From Clostridium sp. CAG:568 (GTDB taxonomy: Bacteria > Bacillota_I > Bacilli_A > RFN20 > CAG-288), in assembly GCA_000434395.1 (NCBI GenBank), contig FR878757.1, forward strand, positions 1 through 10,710: a DNA stretch of 10,710 bases. Reading direction: 5' to 3'. Positions 1-7,433 of this stretch are shown piece by piece. The position numbers and the translations under genes are program-made. A model generated the notes under the pieces. The model ran no database searches. It saw only the letters and a program-made list of their open reading frames with translations, and was not told where the DNA came from. How positions within the stretch are numbered: position 1 is the first letter of the stretch; each line of letters opens with the position of its first letter.

Positions 1-1
1 C

Positions 2-1021
2 ACTAGAGAGTTTTTAGAAAAAATAGATGGAGAAACTAAGTTTACTAATTTTTATTCCGTGGAAGATATTGCCAAATTTAAGGAAAGTTTTAACTCTTTA
101 CTTATTATTAGAAATAAATTGGCAAATGAATATAATAAAATTTCTTTCAGAAATGAAGTTTTTAATAAAATATATGATTGTTGCTCAAATTATTCAACTG
201 ATATAGGAGTAAAGCAAAGCACTCGCGAAAAGGCATATACTTCCTATAAAAATAGAAAGCAAGAATTTAAAGATAAAATAATCCAGACAATTAATTTATT
301 TTGGTCACAAAACAATATTACTCTTCCAAGCGATAATGAATTTAAGGATGGAATTGGTACTTCACTTAATAAAGGATTTAAATTTGTATCGAAAGCCAAC
401 TATTACGGCCAAAAGGAAAGCACCATTTTCAAAGAAATGCTGCAAGATATATTTAATCAAGAATATAGAGAAATAAATAAATTGAATCAAATATTAGATA
501 ACGCTACATTCTGCAAAGCCGTTTATAAAGCCTCAAAAAACGGGAATCCTGAAGAAGCCATTAATAAGAACATAAATAGTTACATCAAAGAAAAAGAATT
601 TATTTCACACGAAATCTATTCTTCATCGGCAAATAGCGGGGATATTATGGGGCAAACTTTAGGTCAAAAATCTATAGTTTTATATAAGTTATTAACGGAT
701 ATACAAGATAAATACAGTGTAATCTCAATAGACCAGCCCGAAGATAATTTATCAAATCGAAAGGTTTTGAACCAACTATGTGCATATTTAAATAGTATTC
801 GTGATAAAGAACAAATATTCATAGTTACACACAATCCCATTTTAGTTGTTAATCTAGATGTTGATAATGTTATTTATGTAGAAAACAAAAATGGTAAACT
901 TAATATTGAAAGTGGACCATTAGAGAAAAAGAACATGATTAATATCATTTCAAATGAAATGGATGGTGGAGTGGAAGAATTGGAAAAGAGGTTTAAATTA
1001 TATGAAAGTAATAGAGCTTAA
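2..1021 (+). CDS. SMC/RecF-like AAA ATPase, C-terminal part (gene starts upstream of window)
   Basis: The frame is open from base 2 with no start needed, so the GTG at 59 is an internal valine and this is the last 339 residues of a longer protein. The first ~180 residues are rich in Lys, Glu and Asn and look helical, like the coiled-coil arm of an SMC-type ATPase. A signature-like stretch (GQTLGQKS, about residues 217-224 of the fragment) is followed by Walker B VISIDQPEDNL (240-250; catalytic Asp-Gln-Pro-Glu) and an H-loop-like IVTHN (274-278). The IDQPED plus THN layout is typical of TrlF- or Spaf_1101-type AAA-like ATPases from accessory regions; those names are from memory and no search was run. 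Walker A and any N-terminal domain lie outside the window. The stop overlaps the next gene by 20 bases, so the two are probably co-translated. A role in DNA-end or phage sensing is inference only. Confidence 0.85.
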   Translation, partial: TREFLEKIDGETKFTNFYSVEDIAKFKESFNSLLIIRNKLANEYNKISFRNEVFNKIYDCCSNYSTDIGVKQSTREKAYTSYKNRKQEFKDKIIQTINLFWSQNNITLPSDNEFKDGIGTSLNKGFKFVSKANYYGQKESTIFKEMLQDIFNQEYREINKLNQILDNATFCKAVYKASKNGNPEEAINKNINSYIKEKEFISHEIYSSSANSGDIMGQTLGQKSIVLYKLLTDIQDKYSVISIDQPEDNLSNRKVLNQLCAYLNSIRDKEQIFIVTHNPILVVNLDVDNVIYVENKNGKLNIESGPLEKKNMINIISNEMDGGVEELEKRFKLYESNRA

Positions 1022-1310
1022 GACAAATCAGAATTCTGATGTTGAAGTCTATTTTAACAATTCGTTAAAGTTTACCATAAGCAAATCAAAAAAAGAATTA
1101 AGCGCTAATGAAATAGCATCATTATTTATTGAAAATGCACAAAGTGAAAAAGATGATTTTCAACTTAGTTTGGATCGAAATAGTGACAATTACAAAAGTA
1201 ATGAGAAATGGATAGAACCTGTTTATAAGTTATTTGATGATATAGTAAACGCAGTAAACAGTATTGATATAAGAAGTGATATAAATAAAGAAATTAAAGA
1301 ACTTAAATAG
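1002..1310 (+). CDS. Small hypothetical protein coupled to the AAA ATPase gene
   Basis: This gene encodes 102 residues, starting MKVIELKTNQ. I chose the ATG at 1002 because an AAGAGG-type ribosome site lies about 10 bases upstream. The in-frame ATG at 954 would add 16 residues that are only a shadow of the ATPase frame. The protein is charged and soluble, with no membrane segment or signal peptide. It has a short beta-like start (residues 1-25), then mostly helical Lys/Asp/Asn-rich sequence containing one WIEPVYKLFDDI stretch. I recognise no family. Its 20-base overlap with the ATPase end implies translational coupling and a shared job, possibly as an accessory or specificity subunit, but nothing in the sequence proves that. 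It ends in TAG, 51 bases before the helicase start. Confidence 0.6.
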   Translation: MKVIELKTNQNSDVEVYFNNSLKFTISKSKKELSANEIASLFIENAQSEKDDFQLSLDRNSDNYKSNEKWIEPVYKLFDDIVNAVNSIDIRSDINKEIKELK

Positions 1311-1346
1311 ATAAAAAAACAAAATGCACTTTTAAAAGACAATAAA

Positions 1347-1354
1347 GAAAGGAG
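1347..1354 (+). promoter_or_regulatory. Strong ribosome binding site for the helicase frame
   Basis: GAAAGGAG lies 7 bases before the ATG at 1362. It fixes the start of the interrupted helicase gene and argues that the short N-terminal segment before the TGA at 1518 really is translated. Confidence 0.8.
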
Positions 1355-1361
1355 AATCTTC

Positions 1362-4300
1362 ATGCAAGAAGCAGTAAAAAGATTCGTAAAAGAGTGTTAC
1401 GAAAATTCTAGTAAAGAAGGCGATAAAGTTAAGCCACACGGTTTGACACTTATAGACATGCCAACAGGCAGTGGTAAAACTTACAATACTATCCAACTAA
1501 TTTCTAAATTCTTAAAGTGAGAAGTCTTTCAGGACCGGCCTAAGAATTTTAGGATTTTCTATTTAACTCCTCTTAATAAGAATGTTAAGGATGCTTACAA
1601 TGATCTAAGAGATTCTTTGAGAAAAGAAGGACGAGAAGATCTTTTTAATAGCAATTGTCTTTGGCTACAAGCTAATTATCAAGCTGTTAAAGATAATTTT
1701 TCCAATGTAGAGCAATCAATTTCTGTTGATTTGAAAAGAAAGGATAGTTTCCAAAATCTAAAAAAATATATAAACGGAATAAAAAACTCCACTCTAGTCT
1801 CAGATGATTACACTTCAGATTCCTTAGCAATGCTTGAAAATGAAATACGAGAAAAATTTGAGCCTGCTTTTAGATCTGATTTAAAGACTTTGCTGAATAA
1901 CATTTGTCCTAACACTGATGCAAAGCGAAAGAAAATTCATGATGACTGGAAATGGATTCAAAAGCTTTACCCAGCTTCTTTAATTGAAGAAAGAAAAGTT
2001 ATTTTTATGAGTGTTGATAAGTTCTTTATGCTTAATGATCCTATAATATCCAGACCATATAGTTTCATTAATTCAAAATAGATCGAAGGCTCTTTAGTTT
2101 TCATAGATGAATTTGATGCATCAAAGGAATATATCCTTAGAAGTCAAATTCAACAAAGCACTCAAAATAAGCTAGATTTAGTTAAATACATATCCACTTT
2201 GTCTTCAACTTTTACTTCTCATAATTTCTCTGCTGAACTATTTCCTAAACCAAAAGATAGCAATGAAAAGAAAAGCTCTAGATATGCTTTTAATGAACTA
2301 AAGAAAGTGGTTGAAGATTGCCGTGAAAAATGTAAACTCGACTATCATTTCAAGTTAGAAAATAGCGATAAAGAAAAACGTTGTTTTATATTCCAAGATA
2401 AAGATCTTCATATGATTTATAGTACAAAAGACACCCCATCTTTTAGTCTTTATAACGATGAAAATAAAGGACTTAATGTAATCAAGGTTGGCAAAGAAAA
2501 AGAAGGAAGTAAAGAATTCTTTAAGCTTATCTATACTCTAACTGGCGCTCTATCTTTCTCCAGAAGAACCTTCTCAATGATGTCTAGGAATTATCTAAAT
2601 TATTATAATTATAGTAAACGTCAGAAAGATGATGATATGATGACACCCGAAGAATCTGTTTCAACTACTCTAAATGAATTTGATTTAGATTCAAACATTT
2701 CAAATGTTATTCAAAAACTTGTAACAAGTGAATTTCGTTTTGCATTAAAGAATAAGCCGAACAAAATAATTGGTGGAACTTTCTATACCAATGGGTTCCG
2801 TTATTTTGACTTTATTGATGATCTCTCTCATGACACTACAACAGTAATTGGCATGTGCTTCCTCAATAATACACCTGAGAATTACATCCTTTCCTTGGCT
2901 TCAGTCGCAATGGTTGTAGGTATATCAGCCACAGCTACTATTGACACTGTCACTGGAAATTACAATTTAAAATATTTAAAAATGAAGCTAGGAAAGAATT
3001 TTATTCCTTTATCTAAAGAAGATTCCAATCGAATATCAGAAGAATTCAAGAAGAAGTACAAAGAAGGCCGGGAGTATAAAGTAAATGTTGTGCCATTGGA
3101 TTCTTCTCATAATGAAAACGAAGATTATGCAAAAGATATATTTACTAATCCAGATAACATTGAAGATTTAAGTGCACAATTGGACTTCTTTAATAGTAAG
3201 GTTTTCGATAAGCAAAGATATATTAGAGTTTTATTAGCAATTAAAAAGTTTATCAATGATCCAAACGGTAAAGCTATGCTCGTTTTAACCAATTACAACA
3301 TGAAAACATTTGGCACTCATCCATTTAATAGGGATCATATGGATACATTGGTTAAAGAAATAAAAGCCGAAAATAATATTAAAAAAGATGTTTCTATCCA
3401 CGTTTTGCACGGAAATATCTATGAATTTGAAAAACAACAATATCAAAATGATATTAAAGCAGGTAAGAAAGTAGTCTTATTTACAAGTTACCCGGCATCC
3501 GGAACCGGTCAAAATCTTCAATATTCCTTATTGGAAGGTGAAGACAAAAAAGGAGATCAAAAAGATATTGATTCTATTTATCTTGAAAGACCAACAAATG
3601 CTATTGTAAATATCAATCTGTCTAATGCTGATGAGGAAACTACTCTTAGTGAAGAGGATCTAATTAAATATATCTACCAAATTGAAAGTCTTCGTTATCA
3701 AGGAGAAATTGATAAAGATACTGCTTTAGCTAGAATCAAAAAAGCTTTCAAAATCAAAATGAAGGGTGAGTTGCAATCAACTAAGTTTAGATCAAATATT
3801 GAGTACGAAACCCCATCTGTAAACAATCATCTTGTAAAGATTTTAGAGCAAGCCGTTGGTAGAATTTGCCGTACAAGAGATAAAAACAAGAATGATGTTA
3901 ATATTTATCTAGATAGCAGTATATTTGAAAAGATTAGTTTTGATTCAGTTAAGAATAAGCTTTTGAATAAAGAATTTAGGGCTATTGTTGATATGTCAAC
4001 AAAGGTTATGCCTAATGACCACTTGGACGAATCCTTTAACCGAGCTATCAATAAATCCGAAGATTTAGCTAAATCTCTAGAAAATCTGATTGAGAAAAAT
4101 GCAAACTCTTGGCCTTCTGAAGATCAAAAGGATTGGAAGGATATAAGAGAATGGTTGTTGAAGCATCCTACCTGTTCTAAACAAGACCTTTTGGAACATA
4201 ATGAATTTGAAAACTTATATTTTGAATTATCTGATGATAAGGAAAAGCAAGCTATTCTATATTTCTCTAGTAAGAATGATTTAAAGAATAACACTAGGAT

Positions 4301-4877
4301 TTCTCTTACAAAGCAAACCTATGCTGAAAAGGAAATTTCTGAAGAAGAATGTGGTCTAGTTAAACTCATTAAAATCCCTGCTGTTCAGAAGTATTTTAGA
4401 GAAAAGGGGTATGCAGAAAGATTCTCTCCCAATGAAATGATGATGCTTCCTTCTACTTATATTAACCTGTATAAAGGTGCTCTTGGTGAAGCGGTTGGGG
4501 AAGCCATTTTCAAAAAGGAATATGGCATTGAGCTTAGAGAAATCGAGGATCCTAATAAATTTGAGAAATTTGATTTTGAAGTTCCTAATTCTGATGGCAT
4601 TTATATTGATTTTAAACTTTGGTCTACCGATTCTGAAGAAAATGGTGAAAAGCTTTTAGAAAAAGCACAAAGGAAATTGGAATCAATAAATGGAAAGAAA
4701 GCTTTCATTGTAAATATCATTTGTAGCAATGATAATTTAAGCATCAAAGATAATGGCAAAATATGCCGTGTTCCGAACATAGTTAAACATTTCGGAAATT
4801 GCCTTTATGTTGATTTGAAAAAGAAGGAAGAAGTCCTTAAAAAGATTATAAATGGGGTGGATTATGGCACTAATTAA
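1362..4877 (+). pseudogene. SF2 helicase with C-terminal PD-(D/E)XK nuclease, interrupted by two in-frame stops
   Basis: One frame of 1171 codons runs from ATG 1362 to TAA 4875-4877, broken only by TGA at 1518 (codon 53) and TAG at 2079 (codon 240). Helicase motifs fall in order along the whole frame: Walker A PTGSGKT (34-40), a motif Ia-like FYLTP segment, DEFD box (249-252) just after the TAG, SATAT (522-526), motif V TSYPASGTGQN (708-718), and motif VI QAVGRICR (830-837). This resembles DinG-like or type III Res-like translocases; I see no four-cysteine iron-sulphur cluster. The C-terminus carries a nuclease core: E1043/E1047, D1071, D1083-x-K1085. Pieces open between stops are 1362-1520, 1521-2081 and 2082-4877. 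The longest has an ATG-less start near 2199 with no ribosome site and lacks Walker A and the DExD box, so alone it could not be a working ATPase. It is either a recent pseudogene, since no frameshifts are seen, or a gene needing readthrough. The stop overlaps the next gene. Confidence 0.8.
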
Positions 4878-6597
4878 TAAACTTACTTGTTTATTTAATT
4901 TTAATTTAATAGATGAACAATATGATATTTTTCAGATCACAACATCAGAAAATTATATTGATGATGGTTCCTATGTTCTTGATAAGCCAACATTGAATTT
5001 AAAGGCTTTATCACTTGTTTTTGATAGAGGTAAGTCAGCCTATGCTTTATTTAAGAAAGGTTCTATAGATGGTCACCATTTGGCTGAAGGCTTAAATGAT
5101 TCAAAACTTTCTACTAAAAAGATCTTTTCCAATGAAGTCAAAAATTATGTTTTACTTAGGCTTTTTATGTTCGCTTTATCTAATTATTCCACCGATGAAA
5201 ATATGTTCAATAACATTGGTGGTCGCTTGTTCCTTACTCATCCATTGTGGAAAAGTAAAAATGGAAAGACAATTAAAGCACTAGATATTAATGTTAGTAA
5301 CGAACTACAAATCAATGCAAAAGCCACGACTTTTACATCATTTAAAGTTTATAAGAATAAAAGCAAAGTTCTTTCATCTCTTCCAAAATATATTCTTCTC
5401 CCTAATGGAAAATTTAGAAGAGTCTTAAATGATGATCAGTCTAAGGATTTCTATATCAATAAAGGATTTCCAGGCAAAAAGACTGAGATTCCTTTCCTTG
5501 ATTTAAAGATAGATCAGCTTAGGTTAAACCGTGCTTTCTATATAATGAAGACTTTGGATCTTATGAACTCAAGATTCAAAGACTTTTTATCTGTCTCCCT
5601 ATCCTCCATAAATGTTGAAAAACAAGTAAGAAATAGAAGAGATACAGATTTTATAGATAAATCATTTGAGTGTGTATCTACTCATAATATTTATCTTTCT
5701 AGATACATTGAACCAGGAGCTTATGATAATGAATTTGAGAGTTTAAAAACACAGATTGAAAATTTGTTGGGTAAAGAAATTAATGCCTTCCCCAATCAAG
5801 ATAAAAATGATATGGAAATTGTTTTTTTACACAACGAAGAATACTACCAAGGCAAAGATGATCCATATAAAAAATTATCTAGAGATCATGTTGTTCAATG
5901 CGTTACTTTAGAAGATTCAGTAGATAAAGTAATCTCTGATAACAAAGTTGTTATTAACACTATTTTTAAAGAGATGACTATAAAAGATGACATCTTGAAT
6001 AAACATCAAATATCTCTTGATGATTGGAAATCCTTTGGCTTCACATCCGATTGGATTTTTGGCGATGTGGTGGATGGGAAGAAATTCTTTATGATTATCC
6101 ATCCTGATGGTTCTTTTGAATTTGAAAGACAAATTGGAATCTTAAATCGTTTTAAGAGCCCTGATGTCATAAGCCTTAGCAAGATCTTAGATGAAACTAA
6201 TTTAAAAGGAAAGCATATAGTCATGGATGATAAAGGAAATGTGAACATCATTTCTAGGACTGATTTATTTTGTATGCCTAATTCTGAGCTTTTTAAACTT
6301 CAAAAAGTAAGTAGAAGCAAGGAATCAAGAGACAAATATCTTGAAGGAGTTGTGGATATTAATCTTTTTAAAGATGAAAAAGACTACTTCTATAATGCTG
6401 GAATAATTGGCTATGGTATGAACACAGGTATTCCAAAAGCTAATCTTCTTTATAAAATTACAGTAGTGAAAGGCGAAAATATTATCGAAAAAATTCTAGA
6501 AACTATGGCTGTAATGTTTGTAAAATATAATAATTTCACAATTCTTCCCTATCCATTCAAATACCTACGAGAATATATTAAGACTTTAGATAAATAG
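4864..6597 (+). CDS. Putative MID/PIWI-like (Argonaute-superfamily-like) protein
   Basis: This gene encodes about 577 residues. The ATG at 4864 and the one at 4852 are both possible; I took 4864 because GGGGTGG sits just upstream, but the spacing is short either way. The start overlaps the helicase stop by 14 bases, so the two genes are translationally coupled. Residues ~1-310 match nothing I know. Residues ~318-372 resemble an Argonaute MID domain: a hydrophobic strand (MEIVFLH), then Y335-K336/K337, Q345 in VQCVT, and K369 in IFKEM. This is the order and spacing of the Y-K-Q-K pocket that binds a guide 5' phosphate. The last ~60 residues (GIPKANLLYK at 522-531; LPYPFKYLREYIK at 561-573) resemble the end of a PIWI domain. 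I cannot find a DEDX catalytic set, so it is probably catalytically inactive, like short pAgos. This is recognised by eye only; an unrelated novel protein remains possible. Confidence 0.5.
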   Translation: MALINKLTCLFNFNLIDEQYDIFQITTSENYIDDGSYVLDKPTLNLKALSLVFDRGKSAYALFKKGSIDGHHLAEGLNDSKLSTKKIFSNEVKNYVLLRLFMFALSNYSTDENMFNNIGGRLFLTHPLWKSKNGKTIKALDINVSNELQINAKATTFTSFKVYKNKSKVLSSLPKYILLPNGKFRRVLNDDQSKDFYINKGFPGKKTEIPFLDLKIDQLRLNRAFYIMKTLDLMNSRFKDFLSVSLSSINVEKQVRNRRDTDFIDKSFECVSTHNIYLSRYIEPGAYDNEFESLKTQIENLLGKEINAFPNQDKNDMEIVFLHNEEYYQGKDDPYKKLSRDHVVQCVTLEDSVDKVISDNKVVINTIFKEMTIKDDILNKHQISLDDWKSFGFTSDWIFGDVVDGKKFFMIIHPDGSFEFERQIGILNRFKSPDVISLSKILDETNLKGKHIVMDDKGNVNIISRTDLFCMPNSELFKLQKVSRSKESRDKYLEGVVDINLFKDEKDYFYNAGIIGYGMNTGIPKANLLYKITVVKGENIIEKILETMAVMFVKYNNFTILPYPFKYLREYIKTLDK

Positions 6598-7027
6598 ACT
6601 CAACATCTTGCTCTTTAGCTAAATCTATTCTAACTTTCTCAATTACCCTATATAGCTTTGCTAATCTATTGTGATCATTAATAAGCCTATTAGCTGATTT
6701 GGTAAAAGCTTTATTTCTATCTTTTGACTCATACACCCATTCAATAAAGCATTCATGAGCATATCTATTTCTAATCTTTGTGATTTGATCTAATAGATCG
6801 TAATCCTCAGTGTCTAAAAATGGATGCTTCGATGAAGAATCTTTTTCTTTGAGTTTTTTCACTGTAGTTCCTAAAGTTAGTTTCTTAATATTATCAAAAT
6901 TGATATTTGGGTTAAGAAGAAAGTAAGTCAATTTCAAATCATGTTCAATACATTGAGAAAAATAAAGAACTCTGCCTACCGCCCGAAAATAATCATCTTC
7001 ATCATTGATTTTAATTATTGTTTCCAT
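6578..7027 (-). CDS. HEPN-like protein with R-x4-H motif
   Basis: This gene encodes 149 residues. I chose the ATG at 7027 because GAGGAG lies 7 bases upstream; an upstream TTG at 7042 falls inside that ribosome-site region. The protein is all-helical and charged, with RNRYAH at residues 86-91. That gives the R-N-x-x-x-H (R-x4-6-H) signature of HEPN domains, many of which are RNases in toxin-antitoxin and abortive-infection systems. An early helix FSQCIEHDLKLTYFLL (23-38) fits the first HEPN helix. It is the second gene after the small membrane protein, 43 bases downstream, probably in one transcript. Its last 20 bases overlap the end of the convergent PIWI-like gene, so the two transcripts would be antisense at their 3' ends. 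Ribonuclease function is inferred from family knowledge; DUF4145-like or MNT-partner HEPN proteins are alternatives. Confidence 0.65.
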   Translation of the reverse strand: METIIKINDEDDYFRAVGRVLYFSQCIEHDLKLTYFLLNPNINFDNIKKLTLGTTVKKLKEKDSSSKHPFLDTEDYDLLDQITKIRNRYAHECFIEWVYESKDRNKAFTKSANRLINDHNRLAKLYRVIEKVRIDLAKEQDVESIYLKS

Positions 7028-7034
7028 AAGATTT

Positions 7035-7040
7035 CTCCTC
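7035..7040 (-). promoter_or_regulatory. Ribosome binding site deciding the HEPN-like start
   Basis: On the minus strand GAGGAG lies 7 bases before ATG 7027, supporting that start over the longer TTG reading. Confidence 0.75.
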
Positions 7041-7070
7041 AAATATCCTTAAAACTTTAACACATCCTAA

Positions 7071-7280
7071 TTACATAGCCATCGTCAATACTGAAAACAC
7101 CAAATAAGCAGAGCTTACAATCAATGAGATCCAGTTCTTACGATGGATAGGAAGGCTTACTAAGCCTAAAGCTAGGAAGAGGAAGACTAGATTAACCATA
7201 ATCACATTGGTATACATTCCCATCCTAACAAAGGTTATTACTAAATAAGTAAGGGTAATTACTATAGTAGAAATAAGCAA
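7071..7280 (-). CDS. Small three-helix membrane protein, start uncertain
   Basis: This frame encodes about 69 residues from the TTG at 7280, nearly all hydrophobic. Three membrane segments are visible (about residues 2-18, 24-44 and 49-68) with short loops carrying Arg/His/Lys (HRKN at 46-49). The frame stays open upstream past 7350 with a basic stretch (KDERKIK) just before the TTG, but contains no in-frame ATG or GTG. A GAAAGGAAG ribosome-like site lies ~15 bases before the TTG, too far to be ideal. Either TTG, a rarer start such as ATT, or a lost start codon is possible. It is followed 43 bases later by the HEPN-like gene, so they may form an operon with a membrane partner. I recognise no family. 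Confidence 0.45.
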   Translation of the reverse strand: MLISTIVITLTYLVITFVRMGMYTNVIMVNLVFLFLALGLVSLPIHRKNWISLIVSSAYLVFSVLTMAM

Positions 7281-7433
7281 AGGATTTACTTTGATCTTCC
7301 TTTCATCTTTATTGATGTTATTACTTATAACATTAATGAAATTAAGATTATAAAAAAATAAAAAGACATATTTTAAAATGTTGCTTTTATAAGAATTATA
7401 TATGCCTTATAATTTTTAAAAGAGAGCTCTTCT
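7281..7433. promoter_or_regulatory. Divergent intergenic promoter region
   Basis: This very A+T-rich gap separates the minus-strand membrane/HEPN unit from the plus-strand RhuM/Fic-like gene. On the plus strand TATAAT at 7408-7413 is a clear -10 candidate; TTGCTT at 7381-7386 is the best -35 but is 21 bases away, so the promoter is weak or activator-dependent. On the minus strand TATAAT (7352-7347) is a -10 candidate without a good -35. AGAGAG at 7421-7426 is the ribosome site for 7434, 7 bases from its ATG; it sits in the palindrome AGAGCTCT. Confidence 0.35.

Noticed and set aside
954..1001. Longer start (ATG 954) for the small protein
   Set aside because: The extra residues lie wholly inside the ATPase gene's coding region, and the ribosome site fits ATG 1002 better.
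1518..2081. Alternative genetic code (TGA or TAG read as sense throughout)
   Set aside because: TAG ends the small gene, the PIWI-like gene and the second secreted protein, and TGA ends the Fic-like gene; each is followed by non-coding or differently framed sequence.
2199..4877. A free-standing helicase gene starting at TTG 2199
   Set aside because: There is no ribosome site at 2199, the same frame continues upstream through both stops with helicase motifs, and the piece would lack Walker A and the DExD box.
5917..6251. Minus-strand open frames inside the PIWI-like gene
   Set aside because: They are antisense shadows of a well-supported gene, with no ribosome site and low-complexity translations.
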